Part shown: piece after piece, positions 39,087 to 48,700 of the stretch | Layout: each line of letters begins with the position of its first letter | How positions within the stretch are numbered: the stretch's first letter is position 1 | Assembly: GCA_023213235.1 (NCBI GenBank) | Contig: CP096137.1 | Location: 2,528,908 to 2,592,907, forward strand | DNA length: 64,000 nt | From: Elusimicrobiota bacterium | Lineage (GTDB): Bacteria; Elusimicrobiota; Elusimicrobia; UBA1565; UBA9628 | Reading direction: 5' to 3' | Position numbers and translations under genes: made by a program | The notes under the pieces: generated by a model | The model's database searches: none | What the model was told of the DNA's origin: nothing | Seen by the model: only the letters and a program-made list of their open reading frames with translations

Positions 39087-39560
39087 TCAATGAGAGGCCT
39101 CCTTCATACGGATGCCCGTCGCCCACCCAGCCGCGAACTTCTCCGTCGTATGCTTGGACGAGAACACGTGCTGAAGAAACGAACCGAACGACCCCTCCAT
39201 GTCGTGCTCAAAGTCTCCGTCTACCCCTGCGTCTAACGTCCACGCGTTGAAGACCTCTCCATCGCCATGCCGGATGGTCAAACGGCGGACGAACGGCAGC
39301 GAGCTTTTCCAGGAGACCGAAATGACGCCGTCGCCGGAGAAATAGGATTCGCCGTCGATCCCAAGAAGGAGGCCGCCTTTAGCTGCGCACACCCAGACCA
39401 AGCGTGTCTTGCCGACAAGCGGCCAGCCGAATCGGATCACCTTTGCTACGCCGCGAACGGGCCCGTCAGCCTTGCCCTCGAGCGTCGCCAAAGAGCCGTC
39501 GGCTTCATCGCGAACATAGCGCCGGCCCGACCAATCCCAGTCCTCCAAAATCGTCGTCAT
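39087..39560 (-). CDS. hypothetical cytosolic protein, candidate immunity protein (157 aa)
   Basis: No signal peptide and no membrane helix. Begins MTTILEDWDWSGRRYVRDEA, then a beta-rich body (VIRFGWPLVGKTRLVWVCAA, GGLLLGIDGESYFSGDG, RLTIRHGDGEVFNAWTLDAG) and an acidic stretch. I recognise no family. Its start lies 56 bases inside the preceding secreted-protein gene, and the pair fills the space between duplicated antiporter ends. This arrangement, a small non-exported protein overlapping the end of a pre-toxin-like gene, is typical of immunity genes. The role is inference from position alone. Confidence 0.5.
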   Translation of the reverse strand: MTTILEDWDWSGRRYVRDEADGSLATLEGKADGPVRGVAKVIRFGWPLVGKTRLVWVCAAKGGLLLGIDGESYFSGDGVISVSWKSSLPFVRRLTIRHGDGEVFNAWTLDAGVDGDFEHDMEGSFGSFLQHVFSSKHTTEKFAAGWATGIRMKEASH

Positions 39561-40818
39561 TTACGCGCCCCTTTTTCTTTTCCAAGACCCGCTGCGCCGT
39601 TGTCTTCAAGACGACGATTCCCGCGAAGAGATTAAGCCGGTTGTCCGTCGTCGCTGCCTTATTGATGATGTAGGATAGCGGCCTGTCGGCATAGTGAACC
39701 AAGGTTTCTTCGAAGGTCCGCATGCGGTATGTCGGGAACGCCCCCGCCCTAAAAACCAGCTTCAAGGTGTTGCGTCCTTCAACAACGCTCTTGCAGGTTT
39801 CGAGCTCCGAAGCTCCACGCGCAATGCGAGGAAGCGCTTTTGCCGTTCCCGCATAGCCCAGACGCGCGATGCTTGTCGCGAGTCCGATGCCTTCGCCCAC
39901 GCGATATGCGACCGACTCGGTGTCCACCGTCCGCTCCATCCCGAGCGGCGGCACGTAACGCCTGAGAGCCCCCGTTGCACCAAGCGATATCGTGTCTCCG
40001 AAGCCGGCTGAGGCGTGCGCGACGGCGATCGGTATCCCGGGTAGATAAGACAATACGCCCGCGGGCGGAATCGAGACTGGGAGTATCCGTGTACCGGTGA
40101 TCGCGATACGGCTCTGATGTCGTAGAACCGACTCTGGAACGACCAAGCGCTGTCGCTTTCGCGGCTGGCCCGGAAGCGGCGTCGTGATCGGAAACGCGCC
40201 GCCTTCGACGGCGGGATTTATCGGCTTTTTCGCGCCCTCCGCCGGCATTCCAGCCGGACCGTGCGTCAGCGGCGACAGAGTCGGCGAGGCAGAAGCCGCT
40301 CCGGAGGGTGCACGGCGGCCCTTGGACATCTCATACAATGCCCTCGCGCTTTTGTCGGTGCGTCCGCTATTCTCCCAGGCCTGCAGCGCGTTATGGGCCG
40401 CGCCCGGGAAGTCGTTCTGGCCGTAAAGGACCTGCCCCTTCGCCGTCAGCAAAACCGGACTATTCGGGTTCAGCTTCAGGGCTTTATCCAGGACTGCATG
40501 CGCCGCTTCACCGTCGCTGAGCTGTGCCAAGATGCGGGCATAAACCGCTGTGTTATCCGGCGACGAGGGCAATCGGGCTAACTCGGCGTTCAGGCGCGCG
40601 AGAAACTCGATTTTCCAAGCCTGGTGCTGCTCCGGCGTGACCCGTTCGGCCTTTTTCTCTGCAAGTTCGTTTGAGAGTTCCTGCTCAAGACGCAGTAAAG
40701 CTGGATGGGCTTTATCCGCTGCAACCGATGCCCCCAAATTCTCGGACGGGACGGCGTCGACGTCCGCGCGCCCTGAACGGGGGCAGAAAAGAAGTGCCAA
40801 CGCGATGAGAACATACAT
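39505..40818 (-). CDS. exported polymorphic-toxin-like protein with TPR N-terminus (437 aa)
   Basis: Signal peptide MYVLIALALLFCPRSGRA, then a TPR-like helical segment (YARILAQLSDGEAAHAVLDK, LKLNPNSPVLLTAKGQVLYG, about 75-150), a Pro/Ser/Ala linker, and a region (about 265-310) reading GFGDTISLGATGALRRYV and VDTESVAYRVGEGIGLA. That block strongly recalls the 'GxGDTxSxGLT... VDxxSxAYxxG' segment seen before the toxin domain in Rhs and other polymorphic toxins. The last 120 residues (ETCKSVVEGRNTLKLVF, YRMRTFEETLVHYADRPLSY) would be the effector and match no family I know. The next gene overlaps its 3' end. The frame is intact and GC is lower than average. A longer N-terminal extension is possible, but this ATG precedes a perfect signal peptide. 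Confidence 0.6.
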   Translation of the reverse strand: MYVLIALALLFCPRSGRADVDAVPSENLGASVAADKAHPALLRLEQELSNELAEKKAERVTPEQHQAWKIEFLARLNAELARLPSSPDNTAVYARILAQLSDGEAAHAVLDKALKLNPNSPVLLTAKGQVLYGQNDFPGAAHNALQAWENSGRTDKSARALYEMSKGRRAPSGAASASPTLSPLTHGPAGMPAEGAKKPINPAVEGGAFPITTPLPGQPRKRQRLVVPESVLRHQSRIAITGTRILPVSIPPAGVLSYLPGIPIAVAHASAGFGDTISLGATGALRRYVPPLGMERTVDTESVAYRVGEGIGLATSIARLGYAGTAKALPRIARGASELETCKSVVEGRNTLKLVFRAGAFPTYRMRTFEETLVHYADRPLSYIINKAATTDNRLNLFAGIVVLKTTAQRVLEKKKGRVNDDDFGGLGLVGPALCSR

Positions 40819-40931
40819 GGGCGATACCCGAGAAAGTATAGGTTGGAAATTCGAATTCGGCCATTTTATGAATGAAAATTGCCGAATTTTTACCGGGTTC
40901 CCGATAGGTCCGGCGTGACGACCAGGTATGG

Positions 40932-42601
40932 TCAGGCCGACGAGGCGCCGCACAGCAACTCGTAGAACCGGGCCCCGGCCAGCTCCGCGGCGGTCACGGC
41001 GTCGTGCGCGCCCGAGGCGCGCAGCTTCTCGGCGCTCTTCGCGTCGTCGGAGGTCATGATCCAGCGCGCGCGCGGCGCGAGCTGCTTGAGATGCGACAGC
41101 AGCTTGAGGTTGCTCGTGCCCTTGAGGAACACGTCGGGGACGGAGCACACCACGACCGAGGCGTCCTCGACGTGCAGGTGCTTGAGCGTCTCGGGATGGG
41201 CGAGGTCGCCGTACGCCCAGTGGAACCCGCGTTTTTCCAGGGCGGCGCGGATCGCCGGGTTGTAGTCGACGACGAGGATGCGCTTCTTGAGCTCCGGCGC
41301 GTTGCGGTGGATCTGGTCGACGAGCACCTCGCCGGCGCGGAAGCAGCCGAGCAGGACGATGTCGCGGCCGCCGTGCGAGTGCCCCGCCTGCTTCTCGTCG
41401 TCCTCGCACAACTCGCGCAGGCCGACGGCGCGCAGCAGCGACATGACGCCCTGCGCGACGCGGTCGTTGAACAGGATGAGGTACGTGGAGGCCACGGAGG
41501 CCAGGAGCATCGAGGTCAGCACGAGCGCCTGCAGGTCCGGCCCGATGTGCTTGTAGCCGGCGCCGAGCGCGAGGATCACGAGCGAGAACTCGCTGATCTG
41601 GGACAGATTCGCGGCCGTGACGAGGCCCGTGCGCAGGCCCATGCCGACGGCCCGCGTGGTCAGGGCGACCGTCGCCAGGCGCGTCAGGAAGACGAAGGCG
41701 ACGATCACGGCCGACATCCCGAGCACCCCGAGCGTCGGCTTGGGGACCTGAAGGCCGAGAGCGACGAAGAACAAGGTCACGAAGAAGTCGCGGATGCCCC
41801 CGATCTTCGAGATCACGTCGATTCCATAGGGGAACGCGGCGATGCTCATGCCGCCGATGAGCGCCCCCATCTCCTTCGAGAGGCCCGCCTTCTCCGCGGC
41901 CCCGCAGACGGCGAAGCACCAGGCGATCGAGGTCAGCAGGACGAGTTCGGGGTTCTTGCCCGCGGCGTGGTAGAGGCGGGACAGGACGTGGCGGCTGATC
42001 AGGAAGGCCGCGGCGACGAGCACCGCTCCCTGCCCGACCGAGCGCAGGATGCTGCCGATCTCCGGAGAGAGCAGGTTCGGCTGGAAGGCCATGAAGGCGA
42101 TCGCCCAGAGGTCCTGGAACACGAGGATGCCGATCGTCAGGCGCCCCGCCACCGTCGTGGTCTCGAACTTGTCGGCGAGCAGCTTCACGACGATCAAGGT
42201 CGAGCTCAGCGCGAGCGCGACCGCGAGGTATAGGAGATCGAATCGCCCCCGCCGACGGCGAACCCGAACGGCTTGAAGAAGGCCAACCCCAAGGCGACGC
42301 AGCCGAGGAACTGGACGACGCCCAGGATCAGCATCGAGCGGCCCATCTTCGCGAGCTCGCGGAGGTCGATCTCGAGGCCGATGATGAACAGCAGGAAGAT
42401 CAGGCCGATCTCGGAGATCAGCTGGACGCTGGCCGGGTCCTTGATCAGGCCGAAGCCGAGCTGGCCGCCCAGGGCGACGCCGCCGAGGACGTAGCCCAGG
42501 ATCAGGGGCTGCTTGAGCAGGCGCGCCGCGTGCGAGGCGATCGCGGCGAAGACGATGCCGAGACCGATGTCCTTGAGCAAAGTCGCGTCGTGGTGGTCCA
42601 T
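40932..42601 (-). CDS. KefB-like CPA2 monovalent cation:proton antiporter with TrkA-N domain, frame break
   Basis: About 556 residues. The first 12-13 membrane helices form the CPA2 exchanger: PLILGYVLGGVALGGQ, ISEIGLIFLLFIIGLEIDLR, ALSSTLIVVKLL, GILVFQDLWAIAFMA, GLSKEMGALIGGMSIA, FFVTLFFVALGLQVP. The C-terminal RCK/TrkA-N Rossmann domain (RDIVLLGCFRAGEVLVDQI, ILVVDYNPA, YGDLAHPETLKHL) would bind nucleotide and gate transport. A missing C in the C5 run 42246-42250 breaks the frame; repair gives VGGGRFDLLYLAVALALSST, as in KefB. A TATAAT lies 11 bases before the ATG. Its 3' end is duplicated at 38938-39067. Confidence 0.9.
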
Positions 42602-42620
42602 CCGGGACCGAGATTATAGC

Positions 42621-44710
42621 CTAGTCGATCAGACTGCGGTACAGATACGAGTACTCGAGGGCCGTGCGCTTGGCGCGCTGCTCGAGGTCCGCGGCGCCGC
42701 CGTGCCCCCTCGATGTTCTCGTAGTAGAGAGGGTCGAAGCCGAGTTCGCGCATGCGCGCGACCATCTTGCGGGCGTGCCCGGGGTGGACGCGATCGTCCT
42801 TCGTGGAGGTCACGAAGAACGCGCGCGGGTAGGCCGCGCCCTTCCTGAGATTCTGATAGGGCGAGTAGCCGAGGATGGCGTCGCGTTCCTCGCCCTCGGG
42901 GTCGCCGTACTCCCCATCCAGCTGTGGCCGGCGAGGAGCTTGTGGTAGCGCATCATGTCGAGCAGGGGCACCTGGCAGACGACGGCGCGGTACAGCTCGG
43001 GCTTGCGCGTCATCGCCGCGCCGACGAGCAGGCCGCCGTTGCTGCCGCCCATGATGCCGAGCCGCCGCGGGCTCGTGAGCTTGCGCGCGATCAGGTCCTG
43101 CGCGACGGCCTCGAAATCCTCGTAGGCGCGCGGCCGGTTCTTCTTGAGGGCGGCCTGATGCCAGGCGGGGCCGAACTCGCCGCCGCCGCGGATGTTGGCC
43201 AGCGCGTAGGAGCCGCCGCGCTCGAGCCACGCCTTGCCCGCGGTCTCGAGGTAGAACGGGCCGTAGACGGCCTCGAACCCGCCGTAGCCGTAGAGCAAGG
43301 TGGGCATCGAGCCGTCCGCGGGAGCGTCCTTGCGGCGCACGAGGAAGTAGGGGACCATCGTCCCGTCGGCGCTCCTGGCCTCGAGCTGGGTCGCCTCGAG
43401 CCCGGCGGCGTCGAAGCGCGGCGGCAGGCTCTTCAACGGCTCCGGTTTCGCGCCCGCCTTCGGGATCAAGGACAAGGTCGTGGGCACGAGGAAGGAAGTG
43501 TAGGTCACGAACAGCTCCGGCCGGAACGGGTCGGCGGCGGCGACGCCGATGGTCCCGTGGTCGGGAAGCGGCACCAAGGTCCGCGTCCACGCGCCTGCCG
43601 TGCGCGCCGACGTGTACAGGCGTGTGACGACGTTCTCCCGGATCAGAAGATACAGAGTTCCTTTATGATAGAAGGCCGAGGCGAGGGACGAGCGCGCGTC
43701 GGGCGCGTACACGCGCTCGATCTTCCCGGCGAGATCCTTCTCGTCGTAGGCGTCGTCGGGGACGGTGACGACGGTCCCGGATTTGTAGACGTCGCCGTGC
43801 ACGGCCCAATCCTTGAGCGGGCGGACGAGGAGCCGGCCCTTGCCGTCCCAGTCCTCGATCTCCGAGTCGAGCGGCAGGGCGAGGCGGCGGAAGCGGCCGT
43901 CGGCGGCGAGGCGATGATACTCGGTTTCGAAGAAGGTCTTGCTGACCGAGATCACGACGAGGCGGCCGCCCTCGTCCTCGAAGGCGCTCGGCACGGCCAT
44001 GACGTCGGACTCCAGCGCCTCGAAGACGACGGGCGCCGAGGAGAGCGACGAGCCGCGCGCCCAGCGCTTGATTACGCGCGGGTAGCCGGACTTGGTCAGG
44101 GAGCCGGGGCCGAAATCCGAGCCGACGAGCAGAGCGTCGTCGGTGAGCCAGTCGAGGCGGTGCTTGGCCTCCGGAAGGACGAATCCGCCCGGGACCCAGG
44201 TCGAGCGCGAGGCGTCGAACTCGCGCACGACGACCGCGTCTTTGCCGCCTCGTGAAAGATTTATGAGGCATCGGTCGTAGCGCGGTGAGCGGCAAGACGC
44301 TCCTTTATAGACCCACGACTCGCCTTCGTCCTTGCCGAGCTTGTCGAAATCCAGGATGACGTCCCACTGCGGCTCCTTCTTGCGGTACTCGGCGAGCGAC
44401 GTGCGGCGCCACAGGCCTCGCACGTGGTCGGCGTCCTGCCAGAAGTTGTAGATCATGCCCCCGCGCCACGCCGGCCAGGCGATCTTGTCCTGCGCGTTGA
44501 GGATCGCTCGCATCTCCTGGCGCAGCGGCTCGAACCGCTTGTCGCCCTCGAGCTCCCCGAGCGAGGACTTATTCCGTTCCTTGACCCATTCGATCGCGGT
44601 CTTGCCCTCGACCTCCTCGAGCCACTGGTGGGGATCGGCGGGAGTAGCCGGCGCGGCGGCGGCCGCGCGGCGGCGAGGACGAGCGGAAGAACGAGCAGGC
44701 GTTTGATCAT
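42621..44710 (-). CDS. prolyl oligopeptidase (S9A), exported, three frame breaks
   Basis: Serine peptidase cleaving after proline in short peptides. The signal peptide starts MIKRLLVLPLVLAAA. The N-terminus has ADPHQWLEEVEGKTAIEWV, the classic S9A opening. The seven-blade propeller follows, then the hydrolase domain: LLYGYGGFEAVY, YALANIRGGGEFGPAWHQAA, nucleophile Ser in GIMGGSNGGLLVGAA, acid Asp in TSTKDDRVHPGHARKM, and His in ENIEGGHGGAADLEQR after repair. Breaks are near 44651-44672 (one base), at 42912-42915 (one C) and at 42705-42709 (two bases lost, or one gained). GATAAT sits six bases before the ATG. About 697 residues, the normal length. Confidence 0.92.
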
Positions 44711-44716
44711 AGGTCG

Positions 44717-44722
44717 ATTATC
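44717..44722 (-). promoter_or_regulatory. -10 box of the prolyl oligopeptidase gene
   Basis: GATAAT on the minus strand, six bases before the ATG at 44710 and between the engB stop and this gene. No convincing -35 is visible (TCGTGA at 17 bases). It fits the leaderless pattern of this window. Confidence 0.35.
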
Positions 44723-44725
44723 CTC

Positions 44726-45319
44726 TCAGCGCGTCCCGCTCACGAGGCCGAGCAGGCGAGCGGCGTCCTGGCGCAGCGGAACGATCCCCGTGCCCGTCTT
44801 CGAGCTCACCCAGGCCAGCGCGTCCGGGGAGACGCCGCAGGCCTCGGCGACCTCGCGGCGGCGCACGAAGGCGCGCGAGGGCTTCACGCGGTCGGCCTTG
44901 GTCGCGACGACGCGCCACGGCAGTTCGTGGCCCTGCAGCCAGCGCAGCATCTCGAAGTCGAGCTTCGTCGGGCCCAGGTCGGCGTCGACGAGGACGAACA
45001 CGGCCTTGAGCGACGTCGAGCCCGAGAGGTACCCCTCGATCATCGGCCCCCAACTCGCGCGCGAGGCCTCGGGGCCCGAGGCGAAGCCGTAGCCCGGCAG
45101 GTCGACGAGGCGGCGCCGGGGCGCGGCCTCGTAGACGTTGATCGTGCGCGTGCGCCCGGGGGTCGACGACGCGCGCGCGAGGTCCTTGCGGCACAGCGCG
45201 TTGAGCATGGTGCTCTTGCCGGAGTTCGACCGCCCGACGAAGGCGATCTCCGCGTCGCTCGGCCCGAGCTTGCCGGGATCGGTCTCGCTGAGCAGGAAGC
45301 GGACCTCGTCGAGGCTCAT
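44726..45319 (-). CDS. engB: ribosome biogenesis GTPase EngB (YihA/YsxC)
   Basis: 197 residues, the usual size of this TRAFAC GTPase needed for large-subunit assembly. G1 is [11 protein letters not shown] (residues 28-37), G2 has the Thr in [12 protein letters not shown]3 is DLPGYGFA, G4 is ATKADR and G5 is the SSKTGTG region. Intact. Its ATG overlaps the stop of the RF-like gene upstream (ATGA), so the two form a small translation-related operon. Confidence 0.96.
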   Translation of the reverse strand: MSLDEVRFLLSETDPGKLGPSDAEIAFVGRSNSGKSTMLNALCRKDLARASSTPGRTRTINVYEAAPRRRLVDLPGYGFASGPEASRASWGPMIEGYLSGSTSLKAVFVLVDADLGPTKLDFEMLRWLQGHELPWRVVATKADRVKPSRAFVRRREVAEACGVSPDALAWVSSKTGTGIVPLRQDAARLLGLVSGTR

Positions 45320-45711
45320 TCGTCACCCCGCCAGGAGCCGCGCCCCTGCTTGACCGAGGAGCGCCGTCGCTTGGCCTCGACGGTGATTTTCTTCGAGTTC
45401 CGGGAGCGGCCGCGCTTGGAGCGCCGCGCCTTCTCGGCGTCGTGCCGCGCGCGGTCGGCGCGCTCGCGGGCCAGGCCCTCGAGGCGATCCGCCAGGCGCG
45501 CGCGGGCGATCAGGCGGTTCTGCCCCTGCGAGCGCTCGTCCGTGCAGCGCACCGAGATCCCGGACGGCCCGTGCGTGAGCTGCACGGCCGTCTCGACCTT
45601 GTTGACGTTCTGGCCGCCGGCGCCGCCGGCGCGCGAGAAGGTCTCGAGCAGGTCGCCGGGGCGCACGCCGAGCTTGGCCAGGCGCGCCTCGACCTCGTTC
45701 CAGGAGGGCAT
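45316..45711 (-). CDS. RF-1-like peptidyl-tRNA hydrolase domain protein (ArfB / mtRF-R type)
   Basis: 131 residues containing only the catalytic release-factor domain: GGQ at residues 32-34 within [20 protein letters not shown], then [12 protein letters not shown] and a very basic tail ([19 protein letters not shown]). There is no codon-recognition domain, so it probably rescues stalled ribosomes, the tail entering the mRNA channel as in ArfB. A WEV-like N-terminal helix also resembles the C12orf65 group. TAGAAT lies seven bases before its ATG. Translational overlap with engB. Intact. Confidence 0.88.
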   Translation of the reverse strand: MPSWNEVEARLAKLGVRPGDLLETFSRAGGAGGQNVNKVETAVQLTHGPSGISVRCTDERSQGQNRLIARARLADRLEGLARERADRARHDAEKARRSKRGRSRNSKKITVEAKRRRSSVKQGRGSWRGDE

Positions 45712-45721
45712 CCCCGGGATT

Positions 45722-48700
45722 CTAGCGGATTCTTTCGAGCGCGGGGTGCTTGCCCGGGGTCGTCGGGGCGTCGGTCAGCACGTTCGACTGGCGCAGGAGG
45801 TTCTCTTCGACCTCGAGGTTGCGCTTGGAGAGGTTCTCGCGGACGGCGCGCTCGGCGCGCTGGGCGAGCAGCTCGCCCTCGCCGCCGACTTCCTTGGAGC
45901 GCATGAGGATGTACTCGTTGACGGAGTGCCAGTCGATGCCCAGGCCCTTGGAGCGGGCATACTCCTGGTAGGCGGGGTCCTTGCGCATCTCCATGAAGAA
46001 CGGATCGCGCTCGAACATCTCGCGGAAGATCGTCTCGATCTTCGCCGTCTGGACGTCCATCAGCAGCGAGAACCGACGCGGAGCGCCCGACAGCGTACGG
46101 CCCGTGTCGATGCGGCCCATCGCCTGGATCATGTGCACCTGGGACATCTCCTCCGGCCCGAGGACGAGCATCTCGAAGTTCGAGTAGCCCCGGAACGCGT
46201 CGGGACGCGAGGAGTTGCGCTCGCCCTTGAAGTTGAGGTCGAGGCCGCGGCCGCCGACGCGCGTGTCGAGAATGAGAACCTTGACCTTTCCGGTGTTCAG
46301 CCCCTCGATGTTCATCTGAGCCAGCACGTCGGCCTCCGGGGTGTTGAGGCGCAGGAACTCGGTGTCGGCGAAGACCTTGGCGATCTCCTCCTGCTGGACT
46401 CCGGCCCTCTTGAGGGACTTCTCGACGGCGCGCAGCGCGCGCGTGTCCGAAACGCTGAGCACGATGAGGCCCGTGTTCTTCTGGGTGTCGCGTATGCCCT
46501 GCAGCCAGGTCCGCGCGGCCCCCTCGGGCATCTCGCTGATCTTGACGACCTGGGGATTCGAGAGCTTCAGACCTTTGGCTTTCACGAACGCCTCGAACTG
46601 CGCCTTCGCCGCGTCCGGCGGCACGTCCGTCGAGCGCAGGACGACCTGGTCCTTCGTCAGGCTCTCGACCTTCTTGAGCGCCTCGGTGACGCGCAGCAGG
46701 CGCTCCGCCGGCGTGGAGACGACCTCGAGCACGACGTTCTTGGGCATCGCCGAGCCCTCGCCGACGACCGAGATCTTGTTGGCGCGCAGATGCGCCTCGA
46801 ACATCCGGCCGGACGTGCCGGACAGCGAGATGAAGTAGGCCTTCTTGTTCGTCGTCACGTCCTTGATCGTCGACATCGAGTTGTGCGTGTACGGCAGGGT
46901 CAGGTCCGTGCCGTACTCGAGCTCCCACCAGCGGCGCGACGCGTTGTCCATCGACTCGAACCACTGGCCGTTGTGCACGACGTTGAAGCGCTTCGTCTTG
47001 TTGTCGACGCGCACGCCGGCGGGGCTGTCGTGGAAGCCCTGGATCATGTTGACGAGCTCGTTGCGCACGTAGGAAGTGCCGCGCTGCGTGTGACCGATTC
47101 CCTTCGGGAAGAGCATCGAGTGGACGTAGGACCACATCAGCGCGTCGCGCTGGTGCGGCGGCATCATCGGGTCCTTGTACAGCGCCTGGAGCATCTTCGA
47201 CGCGTGCAGCCGCGTCAGGCCCATCTTTTCGACGGGGCCGGAGGGCGCCCTGCCGGTGATCGTCTCGATGAGCAGGCGCGGCAGGCCCGGCAGGAAGCCG
47301 GTGAAGGAGGCGCCGTCGATCTGCTTGAGCGCGAGCTCGACCTCGCGGTTGGCGTCCTGGCGCAGCAGCTTCGATTCCAGCACGCGCAGGCCGTCGGCGG
47401 CCTCGAAGAACTCAGGCGTGCCGCCCTTGTCCTGCAGGCTCTTGAGCTTCTCCCGGGCGAGCATCAGCTGCGCCTCGAGCTGGCCCATCCCGCCGTCGCG
47501 GGTCTTTGCCTCGATCTCGCCGGCGCGCTGGATGAGGAACTCCGCGCGCTTGATGACCGCGGTCGGCTCCAATCCCTCGCCGCCGGGGACCATGTAGGGC
47601 TCCTCGATGAGGCGCGGGTTCTCGCCGATCTTGCGCACGCTCTCCTTCATCTCGCGGTAGACCGTGTACAGAGCGCTCTCGTCGCCCGCGAAGGATTCCT
47701 GCAGGGAGCGCCGCGCCTCGAGCAGCTTCTCGGCCTTGGCCTCCCAGCCCTTCTTGCCCTCGGAGGCCAGCTGAGCGATCTGCTCGCCCGTCTCGTTGAA
47801 GCGCTTGAGGATCTCGCCGCGCGCGTCGCGGCGCACGGCCTTGATGTCCTTGTTCGTCGCCGCGAGGTCGGCCTCGAGCGAGCGCAAGGCGCGCGAGTCG
47901 CCTCCGCGCTCGATGAGACGCTGGATGTTCTCGGCCTTCGCCTCGAGCATCTCGAGGCGGCGGGTCATCGCGCCGAGGTCGCCCTCGGCGGGCTTGGCGA
48001 AGGTCTCGAGCTCGAGCGAGCGCAGCTTGGCGCGGGCCGTCGCGCGCTCGGCCTCGAGGCCGGGGCGCGCGGAGGCCTCGGCCTCCCCATGCGGGCGCTG
48101 AGCGAGTGGACGTTCTCGAGCGTCTCGCGGTAGGTCCGGTGCACCGCCCGGCGCTCCGGCGTCAGCTTGGCCTCGAGGGCCTGCGACTCCGCGAGGAGGC
48201 CGTCGAGCTTCGGGGAGGTCTTCGCCGCGCCGAGCGTGAACTCCGCCTCGCGCATGCGGCCTCTGGCGGCGGAGCGGTCGGCCTCGAGCGTCGAAAGTTT
48301 CGCCTCGAGCTCGGCGGTCGGTTCCTTGCGCGAGGCCGCGCGCTCGATCTGCCCTTCGTCTCGCCGATCGCCTTCTCGATCTTGACGAGGCCGGAGGTCT
48401 CGGCGCGGTAAGCCTGCACGACGCCGGGCTCGTTCGAGCCGCCCTTGCGGCCGAGCTCCTTGAGCAGCTGCTCGAGGCGCGCCTCGACGACGGCGCGCTT
48501 GGCGCCCGACGCGGGCGTGCCCGCCGCCTCGAGCTCGATCGACTCGCGCATGAGCCGCTCGAGCTTCGGGTTGACCGAGGTGCGGACGCCGGAGGCCTGG
48601 TTGGCCCGGATCGCCGCGATCTGGGAGTCCACGGTGAAGAGGCGCGCGGAGGCGTCGACGCCGTCGAAGCGCTCGACGAGAGCCTTCTCCGTCTTGGCGA

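Noticed and set aside
38938..39126. A 62-codon open frame (MGDGHPYEGG...) as a small gene
   Set aside because: Its informative part is the duplicated antiporter tail; the first residues are antisense or junction sequence. It is treated as a gene fragment.
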